From positions 476,188,900 to 476,252,899 of the forward strand of contig NC_081406.1 in NCBI RefSeq assembly GCF_030272615.1: DNA of 64,000 nucleotides, read 5' to 3'. This DNA is from Cryptomeria japonica. Its lineage: Eukaryota; Streptophyta; Pinopsida; Cupressales; Cupressaceae. Below the pieces are notes generated by a model. It saw only the letters and a program-made list of their open reading frames with translations. It did not search any database and had not been told where the DNA came from. Each line of letters starts with the position of its first letter. The first letter of the stretch is position 1. Positions 21,672 through 32,095 of the stretch are shown here, in pieces. The translations under genes were made by a program, and so were the position numbers.

Positions 21672-22724
21672 TGTTGGTATTTTGGTATGGTTTTGTCATT
21701 GATGTCAACACCTACTAACTCTTATCAACTCTAGCACTTTGAAGAATTGGAAATGTTCACCGGCAAGCAAGTGACTTATGCACAGTCACTAGTATCTGGT
21801 ACACTGACAAGATATAATGTTCACTGACACTTGGAATGATATGGAAAACACCTGGTTATGTCAAAGACATCATTTGGATATTTTGTCTTGGAGATTTGTT
21901 CTTTGGAAATTTCATATTTGCATATTTTCTGTTACCGAAAAATAGGTCCAGAATAAGCACCGACAGGGTTATCTATTCCAGATCAGCATGACACACTATG
22001 GAGAGGATTTATTAATGTTGTATATGCCTCAAGCCGACATGTTGAATTGGTTATTGCATCGGACATTGTTTTATTTATAAATTGATTTTATTGTAATATC
22101 TTTTAGAGTCGACCTAATAAAATTGGTCTTAGGTTATGATATAAATGTAAGATCTTATTTGTAAGATTGGATGTGGAATGCAAAAAAGAATTGTGTGAAG
22201 GTATATGCGAGAATAAGAAGAGCTATACACACAAACATCATTTGAAGGTTGAAGGAGGGTTTTTGGGAAGACAATCAAAACTACACCGGTACTGAATCTA
22301 GCATAGTAAGATGCTAATTTGAGTAGTACATCCTTATTGGATTTAACCATCCAATTGTAGTCAATGTGACTCTTATTTGTGTTTGAGCAGTGAGCTCTAG
22401 GTGCTTGGTCTTTCTGCATATGTAGACCCCATTTGTATACACATACTATCTGCAGTAGATTGTGGGTAAGATTTTCCACTTTGGTTTTTTCCCTTACAGG
22501 GTTTCCACGTACAAATATTGGTGTTATGTGTTTTGGATGTTATTGTCTTTCTATTTCATGCATTAATATTTACCGGTACTATAATTAACTTATAAAACTG
22601 TCTACCGACATAAAAGACTGGTTTACTGGTATTTAGAATTATAGTTGATTAAGTTGTTTTGGTTTGAATTTGTTGGACAACTGATTCACCCCCCCCCCCT
22701 CTCAGTTGTCCCCAGGACATAACA
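21672..22724 (+). repeat. copia1 5' LTR (1053 bp)
   Basis: TGTTGG...CTAACA-type ends (here ATAACA), repeated at 27298-28306. It contains about 44 bases (near 21835-21885) that the 3' LTR lacks, a TATA box at 22140, and a run of 11 C residues just before the end. Confidence 0.93.
22140..22146 (+). promoter_or_regulatory. Putative TATA box of copia1 LTR
   Basis: TATAAAT in the context GATATAAATGTAAG; the same position reads GTATATATGTAAG in copia2 (49378-49384), supporting a conserved promoter core. Confidence 0.5.
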
Positions 22725-22726
22725 AT

Positions 22727-22738
22727 TGGTATCAGAGC
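22727..22738 (+). promoter_or_regulatory. copia1 primer-binding site
   Basis: TGGTATCAGAGC two bases after the 5' LTR, the classic complement of the 3' end of plant initiator methionine tRNA. Confidence 0.95.
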
Positions 22739-22781
22739 CTAGTCCTCTTTTTGCAGAAGTTTAACAACTTGACGAGATCCA

Positions 22782-23823
22782 ATGTCTACTAACTATTTTA
22801 GGAAGCACAGTCCTAAGCTTGATGGAACCAACTATGGAATATGGAAGATCAGAATGGAGACACATCTAAATTGCATTGGAAAGGACATCTAGGATGTTAC
22901 AAAGAATGGCTATACAACTCCTACAACCAGTCAGCCTAATCCACCAAACTTGGCTAAAGATGAGGAAAATGATTGCAAAGAAAGAGAAGCACTTTTGAGC
23001 GCATTATCAGATCAACAAATCATGGGATTATCAGATAGATGAACTGCTAAAGCTATTTGGGATCATTTGGAAATACTGAATGAAGGAGATTCCAGAGTCA
23101 AAATTACAAAACTTGAAAGCTTCTGGGTTAGGTATGAAAATCTGAAAAATGGAAGAAGATGAAAGGATTTCTTCTTTTATAGAAAGAGTAAATGAAATTA
23201 TTTTGGGTATTAAATATTGTGGAGGAACCTTAAGTGAAGATGAAATTGTTTCAAAAAATTTAAGAGGATTGCCACCGGCATATAAAATGAAGGTTACTGC
23301 TATAAACGAGTTAAGAACAATGCCTAATACATCGGTAACTAGGGATACATTGATTGGAAAACTTTCAGCTTTTGAAATTGAGGAATTTGGTCTTGTTGCT
23401 ACTATAAAGACAAATTTAGCTTTTAAGGCATCAACATCATCTACACCATCATTTGACAAGTCTGATTGGAAATCCTTTTATGCAAGAGAACTTGAAGAAA
23501 GCAAGAGAGAAAATGAAGAACTTGAAGAACTTGAAGCACTATTTGCAAGGGAAATGCCTAAAGGTCCAGTTGGAAGTAAGTATGAAGGTAAAGCACCCTT
23601 TAAATGCTTTAACTATAATAAGATTGGTTATATGGCTTCTAGATGCCTTGATAGACATACTAGACTAAGAGAAGAAGCTAGAAGAACATACAAGCCTAAT
23701 CCTGAATATCAGAGATATAGATTTAAGAAGATAAAGATAAATCTTGTTATCTTGCTAATGAAGGAGTCACTAATGATTCTGATGAAGATCCGACAGACAA
23801 TGGATGGGTTTTTGTTGCTATAA
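22782..23823 (+). pseudogene. copia1 gag, degenerate
   Basis: The ATG at 22782 opens with a segment containing KLDGTNYGIWKIRME, the standard start of the copia gag (UBN2-type) domain; copia2 matches it codon by codon. The frame has stops near 22890 and 23040 and shifts to another frame around 23150, where it stays open to 23823. A gag-core segment with EDERISSFIERVNEI and RGLPPAYKMKV follows. The zinc knuckle reads CFNYNKIGYMASRC: the second Cys and the His of C-x2-C-x4-H-x4-C are both Tyr, so metal binding would be lost. Confidence 0.88.
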
Positions 23824-23877
23824 TAGAAGATCAACCGACACCTATTGTTCAACCGATAGAGTAGGCCCTAGTAGCTA

Positions 23878-25134
23878 AAGTTGAAGTTAAGGATGAATGG
23901 ATCATTGATTCAAGATGTTCACATCACATGACTGGTGATAAAGGTAAATTCTTGAACTTTCAGGAATATAATGGAGGTCTAGTAAGATTTGGAGATGATA
24001 AAGCTTGTTTGATCAAAGGTAAAGGTACAATATCTCTTGATGGTAAGCATAATACAAACAAAGTTTACTATGTGGAAGGTTTAAAGCATAATCTTTTGAG
24101 TGTTGGTCAATTAGTTGAGAAAGGATTTCAATTACAATTCAAGAATGGAAAATGCAAAATTATGAATAGAACTGGCTTGGAAATTGCAACCGATAATCAA
24201 ACTAGACGTAATATCTTTCATTTGAATAACAGTGAAAAGACATGCTTGATTGCACATATTGATGAAAGTTGGCTATGGCATAAGAGACTCTGTCATGTAA
24301 ATTTTGTTTGCATGGTAAAAATCAGTACTATTAAGGCAGATAGAGATTTACCTAAGATTGTCAAACCTCACAATCCGGTATGTAAGGAATGTCAATTTGG
24401 AAAACAAGTTAGAGCATCTTTTAAAAGTATTCTAGAAAAATCCAATAATGCTCTTGACCTGATTCATACTGATTTATGTGGTCCAACTAGAACTAAAAGT
24501 TTACAAGGTGATAGATATTTCATGCTAATCATTGATGACTATTCTAGAATGTGTTGGGTTACTTTTCTCAGAGAAAAATCAGAAGCACTTAGGAAGTTCA
24601 AACTATTCAAAGCAATGGTAGAGAATGAAACCGGTAAGAAAATCAAATGTCTGAGATCAGATCAAGGAGGATAATTTACATCTAAGGAATTTAATGCATT
24701 ATGTGAAGTGAATGGAATCAGAAGATAACTATCAGCACCCCAGACACCACAACATAATGGAGTCATTGAAAGGAAAAACATAACTATCTTGGATGCAGCT
24801 AGAAGTATGTTATCTAAAGAAAATCTACCACATGTATATTGGAGAGAGGTAGTAAGCACAACGGTCTACACATTCAACAAAGTTCATATCAAAGGAGAAA
24901 CCGGTAAGACCCCTCATGAACTATGGTTTGGTATTACTCCTACTCTTAAATATTTCAGAATACTTGGAAGTAAATGCTATATTAGAAGAGACGAGTACAT
25001 TGGCAAATTTGATCCTAGAAGTGATGAAGGAATATTTCTTGGTTATTCATCTAAGAGAAAGACATATAGATGTTTTAACAAGAGATTGCAGAAAATTGTT
25101 GAGAGTACAAATGTAAAGATTGATGAAAAATTTA
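23878..25134 (+). pseudogene. copia1 protease and integrase, degenerate
   Basis: The protease active site reads WIIDSRCSHHMTG; relatives have DSG, so the Gly is Arg here. GAG-pre-integrase zinc residues are seen in LWHKRLCHVNF and CKECQFGKQ. In the integrase core the catalytic positions are LIHTDLCGP (Asp), LRSDQGG (Asp) and GVIERKN (Glu), all kept. Two stops interrupt the core (24672 and near 24727), at sites where copia2 and copia3 have Glu and Arg codons. The C-terminal GKFDPRSDEGIFLGYSS segment closes the domain. Confidence 0.88.
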
Positions 25135-26918
25135 GAGGAACTTCAAGGTATATAGACTCTGAACCGGCAATAGAGATTCTAACAAATGAACCTACATTAA
25201 ACCCACTAGTACAAAATGAAGATCTAGTTACACCGGTATCATCTGAAAATTCCACAATAACTAAGGAACAACAACAAACGAAGACACCCCGATATGTAAG
25301 ACTAAATCACTTTGAATATCAAATAATTGGGAACAAGTATAAAGGAGTTATGACAAGAGGAAGACTAGAAAATGAAGAGGTATGTCTTATTTCTCAAATT
25401 GAACCATCATCAATTAATGAGGCATGTGAAGATAAACACTGGATTAAAGCTATGGAAGAGGAACTAGAACAAATTGAGAAAAACAACACTTGGATATTAG
25501 TTCCCCGGCCTAAAGACAAAAATGTGATTGGAACAAAATGGGTATTCAGAAACAAACTTAATGAAGATGGTAAGGTAATAAAAAATAAAGCAAGACTAGC
25601 GTGTAAGGGATATTCTCAGAAAGAAGGAATTGATTACAATGAAACCTTTGCACCAGTAGCTAGAATTGAGGTAGTCAGATTATTCTTGGCTTTTTCAGCA
25701 CACAAGAACTACAAAGTATATCAAATAGATATTAAATGTGCATTTTTGAATGGAGATCTTGAAGAAGAAGTTTACATTGAACAACCTAATGGATTTTCTT
25801 TGACAAATAACAAAGATATGGTTTGCAGGTTAAAGAAAGCTTTGTATGGGTTGAAACAAGCTCCAAGAGCTTGGTATGCAAGATTGGATAAGTATCTTTT
25901 GAAGATTGGTTTTTCTAAAGGTAATGCTAACAACAACTTATACTACAAAGTGACTAATGATGACATCCTGGTTATAGATGTTTTTGTTGATGATATAATC
26001 TTTGGAGGAGAAGAAGGATTATGTAAAGACTTTTCTATTGAAATGTCTATGATTGTAGAGATAAAATTCTTTTTAGGATTGCAAATTTCATAGACTGATA
26101 AAGGTATATTCTTGAGTCAATCCAAGTACTTGAAGGAGTTACTAAAGAAATTTGGGATGGAGAACTCTAAACCGGTAAGCACACCTATGACTACAAATGA
26201 CAAATTCTCACTAAGGGATGAATCTACACCTATTAATCCAACTAGGTACAAATATATGATAGGATGCCTACTATATTTAACACAAACAAGACCTGATAAT
26301 ATGAATGCAGTATGTATTGTTTCAAGATTTCAAAGTAATCCTAGAGAAAATCATGAATCAATAGTCAAAAGAATTTTCTGGTACTTACAAGGCACTACAA
26401 ATATTGGATTATGGTATCCTAGAGATGAAAACTTTGAATTATGTGCATACACAAATGCAAATTGGGCAGGAGATATGGATGATAGAAAAAGCACCACCGG
26501 AGGAGCATTTTTTCTTGGTAGCAGATTAATTTATTGGTTGAGTAAGAAACAAAGTTGTACATCTTTATCAATAGCTGAATCAAAATATGTTGCAGCAACA
26601 ACTAACTGTACACAGGTATTATGACTTAAGCAAATGTTGAAGGACATAAAGGTAAAATGCAAGGAACCCATAACTATCTATTGTGACAACACTGTAGTAA
26701 TTGATATATCAAAGAATCTGGTATTACATTCTAAAACTAAACATGTTTCTATCAAACTCAATTTTCTAAGGGAGAATTTTGAAGCAAAATAAATAAAATT
26801 GGTTTATGTGAATACTAAAGAGCAGATTGCAGACATTTTCACTAAACCTCTACCTAAGGAGACCTTTGAATATCTCAGAGATCAGCTTGGGGTCATACCC
26901 CCACCGGTAGAGACTTAG
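25135..26918 (+). pseudogene. copia1 reverse transcriptase and RNase H, degenerate
   Basis: RT landmarks: HWIKAMEEELEQIEKNNTW, GTKWVFRNKLNEDG, ARLACKGYSQKEGIDY, FAPVARIE, KCAFLNGDLEEEVYIEQP, LYGLKQAPRAWY and the catalytic FVDDIIFGG. A TAG at 26091 lies between RT and RNase H. RNase H landmarks: TNANWAGDMDDRKS (the first catalytic Asp is Asn), SKKQSCTSLS, IAESKY and IYCDN. The end is the TAG at 26916-26918 after PPPVET. The whole region is in one frame apart from stops at 26091, 26622 and near 26790; copia2 keeps sense codons at the second and third of these. Confidence 0.92.
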
Positions 26919-26992
26919 ACAATTGATGATTGTCATCAACCGTTAGAATTAACAAAGAAATCTTTTACTCCGGCTTTGATGAGAAAGCTACT

Positions 26993-27296
26993 TCTCAGGG
27001 GGAGTAGTTGGTATAGTGAATTGGTTGGTATTTTGTATTTGAAAAATGGTTTTAATATTGCTTTGGCATTTGATGTCAAAGGGGGAGAGGTTGGTATATG
27101 GAAAAACACAAGAAAGACACATGTCACTCTCAGGGGGAGAGATTGTTACTTTGGGGAGAGATTGTTTATATCTGAATTTTGATTTCTGGTTATGATCTCT
27201 TTTTGGGAGATTGTTGGTTTTTGGTATTTGGTATTTTTGTTTTGGCACTTTGATGGTTTTTCCATCTTATTTTGCCATCAATGCCAAAGGGGGAGA
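26993..27296 (+). promoter_or_regulatory. Multiplied polypurine tracts of copia1
   Basis: The true tract AAAGGGGGAGA (27286-27296) abuts the 3' LTR. Similar purine runs, several followed by an LTR-start-like TTGGTAT or TTGTT, occur near 26998, 27078, 27131 and 27152. Confidence 0.75.
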
Positions 27297-27297
27297 T

Positions 27298-28306
27298 TGT
27301 TGGTATTTTGGTATGGTTTTGTCATTGATGTCAACACCTACTAACACTTATCAACTCTGGCACTTTGAAGAATTGGAAATGTTCACCGGCAAGCAAGTGA
27401 CTTATGCACAGTCATCGGTATATGGTACACCGGTAGGATATAATGTTCACCGACACTTTGTCTTGGAGATTTGTTCATTGGCACTCTCATATTTGTATAT
27501 TTGTTGTTATCGACAAATAGGTCCAGAATAAGCACCGACAGGCTTATCTATTCCAGATCAGCACGACACACTATGGAGAGGATTTATTAATGTTGTAAAT
27601 GCATCAAGCCAACATGTTGAATTGGTTATTGCATTGGACATTGTTTTATTTGTAAATTGATTTTATTGTAATATCTTTTAGAGCTGACCTACTAAAATTG
27701 GTCTTAGGTTATGATATAAATGTAAGATCTTATTTGTAAAATCGGATGTAAAATGCAAAAAAGAATTGTGTGAAGGTATATGCGAGAATAAGCAGAGCTA
27801 TACATGCAGACATCATTTGAAGGTTGAAGGAAGGTTTTTGGGAAGACAATCAGAACTACACCGGTACTGAATCCAGCATAGTAAGATGCTAATTTGAGTA
27901 GTACATCCTTATTGGATTTAACCATCCAATTGTAGTCAGTGTGACTCCTATTTGTGTCTGAGCAGTGAGCTCTAGGCGCTTGGCCTTTCTGCATGTGCAG
28001 ACCCCATTTGTATACACATACTATCTGCAGTAGTATCATCTGATTGTGGGTAAGATTTCCCACCGTGGTTTTTCCCCTTACAGGGTTTCCACGTACAAAT
28101 ATTGGTGTTATGTGTTGTGGGTGTTATTGTCTTTCTATTTCATGCATTAATCTTTACTGGTACTATAATTAACTGATAAAACTGTCTACCAACATAAAAG
28201 ACTGGTTTACCGGTATTTAGCATTAAAGTTGATTAAGCTGTTTTTGGTTTGAATTTGTTGGACAACTGATTCACCCCCCCCTCTCATTTTTCCCCGAGAC
28301 CTAACA
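27298..28306 (+). repeat. copia1 3' LTR (1009 bp)
   Basis: Copy of 21672-22724 with TGTTGG...CTAACA ends, followed directly by the second AAGGG duplication. It has only eight C residues at the poly-C tract near its end against eleven in the 5' LTR. Confidence 0.93.
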
Positions 28307-28311
28307 AAGGG
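28307..28311. repeat. Target site duplication of copia1, right copy
   Basis: AAGGG, identical to 21667-21671; deleting the element plus one copy rejoins the LINE RT reading frame. Confidence 0.93.
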
Positions 28312-30047
28312 AGCCCTCCTCAGCCAAGCAGGTAAGGTGACGATGCTTAAGGCTACTCTTCAAAATCTGCCTATCTATGCCCTTAGTCTGTTTAAGATCC
28401 CCAGGAAGTTTGCTAAGGCCATTGAAAGAATACAAAAAAAATTCTTATGGTTGGAAGTGGAAGATAAAAACAGAATCCCCCTTATTGCCTAGAATAATAT
28501 TTGCACTCCTAAGGGTTTTGGGGGCCTGGGAATAAGGAACATTATGACTATGAACAATGCCCTGTTAGCTAAACAAATTTGGAGAATGAAAGGGGAGGAA
28601 AGGGAATGGAATTCCATTTGGAAAAAGAAATACCTTCATATGCAACCATCTGATGAAGAATTTATGGATAATTCCTTCCTTGTGGATGGCTCTACTATTT
28701 GGAATGTTGTTCAAATGGCTAAAGTTTGGGCTGCTGCTGGAAGAAAGTGGAAACTGGGTAATGGGAGAATTATCAGATTTTGGGAGGACAGAGGGCTAAT
28801 GGATAAACCACTGGAGGAAATCCCCATTCTTAATGAATGGAAAGACTGGTTTAAAAGAAGGTATGGAGACCTTGTTAGGGACTACTAGATAAATGGTAAG
28901 TGGATTGAGTTTAGCCAGGTTTGTCTAGGCCTAAGATTTTTGGAGACCTTGCTCTCTTACAAAATCTTCATGAAGCATTCTATGGATTGTATGATTTGGA
29001 AGGAAACTTCTGATGGGCGATATTTTGTTTCTTCATTTATCTCTATACATTACAAAGTTTCAGATGAGATTCCTCTGTGGGCGAAAGTGTGGATGAAGAA
29101 TTTGACTCCCAAAATTAATATCTTATTTTGGATCTTTATCCAAAATAAGGTGCTAACCCTTGATAATCTCCATAAGCATGGATTTGTTTTTCCTAACAGG
29201 TGCTCTCTTTGCTGTAGGGAGGAGGAGTAGTTCTGCCATATCCTCTACTAGTGCACTTTCAGTCAGGATATTTGGAATATAATTCTTAATAAGTAGAAGT
29301 TGAGCTGGGTTTTCTGGAACTCACTGGAAGAGTTTTGGCAGCAATGGTTTTTCCCTAGCTCTAATTCTAAGAATGTTGAGCTCTGGAAAATTATTCTCCC
29401 CATTGTCACCTAGAACATCTAGAAGGAGCGTAACAATGGGATTTTTAGGGAAAAAGGTGTGAACCCTGAAGTGTGATGGTTAAAATTTATAGAGGGATCC
29501 ATGATTTCTTATATGGCATTGATATTGGATTATCTGCTAAGGAAGATTTTAATGAAAGATGGAACCTTTCCAATAGCAGAAATAGAAAGGATATGGGGGT
29601 ATTGTCAGGAATTTTGCTGTAGGTTGTCTTGTGGCTATTGCTGGCCCTTTGGGTAACCAAACAAGCCATTATGTTGAAGCTTCGGTTGCCCTTAATACTT
29701 TGATTATTGCTAAAAATCTCAATCATGACAAATTATGGTTGGAGGGAGATTCTCTTGATATTATTAAATGCCTAAAGGGTGAAGCTGATCCTTTGTGGTC
29801 TATCAAAAATATCATTTTTAAGGCTAGAGAAATTATTACTAGTTTTAAATCTGTTATTATTGAGCATGCTTTTAGGGAAAAAAATGTCGTCGCAGACGAT
29901 CTTGCTAACCTTGGCATTATATCCAAAAAACAAAGCATATGGAATGGTGAAGATAATATTGATTTCAATATTAAAGACCTCATTAGAAAGGACAAAATTA
30001 TGGGGAAAGAAAGATTGCATTTTAATCATGGTTGTATTAATGATTAA
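28312..30047 (+). pseudogene. LINE ORF2 3' part: RT end, zinc-binding domain and RNase H
   Basis: Continues ORF2 from the copia1 target site. It opens with ALLSQAGKVTMLKA and a KFLW segment (RT thumb), then GFGGLGIRN, a long W-rich linker, and a zf-RVT-like domain (WAKVWMKNLTPKINILFW ... CSLCC, about 29080-29215). A plant RNase H (RVT_3 type) follows from about 29600, with LWLEGDS and FREKNVVADDLAN. The RNase H frame ends at the TAA at 30045-30047. Stops and a frame change occur between 28888 and 29631. ORF2-encoded RNase H is typical of one branch of plant L1 elements. Confidence 0.85.
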
Positions 30048-31905
30048 ACATCAAAACTTTAAAAAGGAGATGATAGCTTGTCAGAAGGGCAGAGTTTTAA
30101 ATAAGAATATTAAAAATTCACACGCTTTGTGGGTGCTTATTTTCAAGTGTCCGAGTGTCATCTGGAAGCTCGCTTCAAATTTGCTAAAGCAGAAAAATTG
30201 TAGAATGAATTCAAGAATGGGAGGTGATCTAAGAAGAGAGGAACCCGATAACCTTTCTAGATGGTGGGAGATGCCCAATGTCTGGATGAAGATGGAGAAG
30301 GGTTTTATGATGCTATTCATGGAAAAAATGGTGGATTATGACAAAAGAAGAGTTAACTTGGTGGGTACTAGAGTGACTGAAAATTGGAAAAATGGCACTT
30401 TCAAAATCCATGGTGTCAAATTCAAGCTGGACGCGGACCTCATCTCTATGGTTACAGGTATGCCCCATACTTTCCTCAATTTATTTAGGGACCTGAAAGT
30501 CTCTAATAATGTTGTGAAGCTCTTTCCGCACAAAGATAAGGAGAGAGCTAAATTAGGCAAAGTGTCTTGGGGGTATTATGAAGCATTTAACATTAAAAAC
30601 ATTTGGGGTTTTGTGCTTAATGCCATTATGGAGTATATCACTGGAGGGTCGCTTCACTAGGGTCCATACCTATCACTTTGTGCTTCTGAACCACTTTAGG
30701 CATGAGAAAAGGGTGTCTCTTCCTTATTACCTTTTCAGGTCCCTATCGCGCTCGTTGAACAAGCACAATAAGAACCCCTCTTCTCCTATGCTACATTATG
30801 GTCTTATTTTGCTCATTTATGAGAATTGTAATATTTTGGCGATTCGGGAAAACAAAAGGCTGACGGTGTCCCTAGGAAAAGGCAAGAGGAAAAGTGAGGA
30901 TTCCGGGCCCAACAAGGATGAGAAGAAACAGAGTAAAAAGGCTAAAAAAGGCTCTATGGAGAAAAATGCGGAGGACATAGATTTGAGCCATAAACATAAG
31001 GATGTGGAGGTTGATCTTGAGTATACGGGAAAAGAAGGTAGTGATATGGAGACTGATGATACTGACAAGGAGGAGAGATTGAAAGATGAGGAAGTGGGGG
31101 AAGAGGAAGGAGGAGAAGAGGAAGATTTCGATCAGAACAACTCGGTCAAGGAAACATCCAGAATGGACAGTGGTAATGAGAAGGAAAAATAGGAAGAGGA
31201 TGAGGGTAATAAGGAGGAACCTACCCATAGTGCAAGCCCTGGTGATCTCAACAACCAGCTCATGGAGGAGCCAGATAACCAGAAAAAATAGGAGGACAAG
31301 GAAATGGAAACAGAGCTAAACAAGGATAAGGAGGATATGAGCATGGAAAAGGATAGAGCTGGTCATGAGATGAATACTGGTATGCTTATCCTGGATAAGC
31401 TTAAGAACCAGTCTGATGCTTGTCTGGGTTTCGATAGATGGGTTTATGAAAGATAATAAAATGGACAAAAAAGGCTAAACATTAGGAAGAGTAGGGATAG
31501 AAAGGTGAAAGCAACTTGGAGTAATGGAAAAAGGAAATGGATGAAAAGGTGGAGAAGTTGGAAGTTCATATCAACAAGCTAGAGGAAGGGAAGGCTGCCA
31601 TGAAGAACTTCCTGATTTTGATTCCAGAGATCCTCAACTCTGCGACCAGGAACATGGAGGAAATAGCCAAATACCTTGATGGTCCCAACCCTACCAAGCC
31701 TATTGTGGACTTTGATGCTAAAGAGGCTGCTACTGAGGCTGGGAATGTGGATAGAGCTCCTGGAGGTGCGGCTAAAAGGACCAGAGCGAGCTTGAAAAAG
31801 GCTGCCTTGGCTTCTTCAAAGGAAATCCCAATTCTCAGGGAGAATATCAAATAAATGCAAGGGATTAGCAAGAAATTGGCTAATGCCCTTAAAAACATAA
31901 TGTAA
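30040..31905 (+). pseudogene. LINE-associated third coding block (ORF3 candidate), unknown function
   Basis: A candidate ATG at 30040 overlaps the ORF2 stop (ATGATTAA). The first part, open to 30660, is a folded-looking domain with DADLISMVTGMP and WGYYEAFNIKN. The frame then shifts by one near 30640 and continues with FTRVHTYHFVLLNHFRHEKR and a leucine-rich stretch. From about 30860 it turns very Lys/Glu/Asp-rich with a basic KKQSKKAKKGS patch. After another frame change a coiled-coil-like segment (EKVEKLEVHINKLEEG, 31537 on) and an Ala/Lys-rich tail end at 31905. The order (globular, acidic, coiled coil) recalls plant transposon-associated proteins of unknown role, but I cannot name a family. 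Confidence 0.6.
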
Positions 31906-32095
31906 TTTGTCTTTTTTCTATTTTTGCTAGTTGTTGTTGGTAGTGTTGGACTTTTGTGTTGGCTTTTGCCTAGCACTTTGCTGGTTTTTTCGTTGTCTGT
32001 CCTATTTAGTTTCTTAATGCTTTTATCTTTTATGGTTCCTTTGTAAAGGGTTTCGGGGTCCCTTCAAAACCCGATTTTCCCGCAATAAAAAACAT
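31906..32095 (+). other. LINE 3' untranslated region with terminal hairpin
   Basis: T-rich sequence after the last stop, ending in GGGTTT...AAAACCC (32048-32072), which can pair as a stem of about six bases, followed by a C-rich stretch and CAATAAAAAACATTGC. In LINEs the 3' end is the template recognised by the RT. Confidence 0.6.

Larger units (their letters stand above)
21672..28306 (+). mobile_element. Ty1/copia LTR retrotransposon copia1, Sirevirus-like, inserted in the LINE
   Basis: Complete ends: 5' LTR 21672-22724, methionine-type primer-binding site, gag, protease, integrase, RT and RNase H in copia order, clustered polypurine tracts and a 3' LTR 27298-28306. Perfect AAGGG duplications flank it. 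Several stops and frame changes make it inactive. The LTR starts differ at roughly 6 percent of positions over the first ~165 bases (counted by eye). Copia2 in this window belongs to the same family. Multiplied polypurine tracts are a described Sirevirus hallmark. Confidence 0.95.
18735..32095 (+). mobile_element. Plant L1-type LINE, degenerate, interrupted by copia1
   Basis: A non-LTR retrotransposon with an ORF1 remnant, an endonuclease-RT-zinc finger-RNase H ORF2, a further coding block, and a 3' UTR ending in a hairpin and AATAAAAAACATTGC. Removing 21672-28311 (copia1 plus one target duplication) rejoins the RT region in frame, so the two halves are one element. The 5' end is uncertain: ORF1 lacks its usual RNA-binding domain and zinc knuckle, which suggests 5' truncation near 18730. 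I could not find target duplications or a clean poly(A) tail. Confidence 0.85.

Noticed and set aside
22129-22479. Antisense open frame of 116 codons in the copia1 5' LTR, with a 119-codon copy in the 3' LTR (27704-28063).
   Set aside because: It is conserved only because the LTRs are copies; it covers the R/U5 and promoter region, has no family features, and copia2 LTRs do not keep it open.
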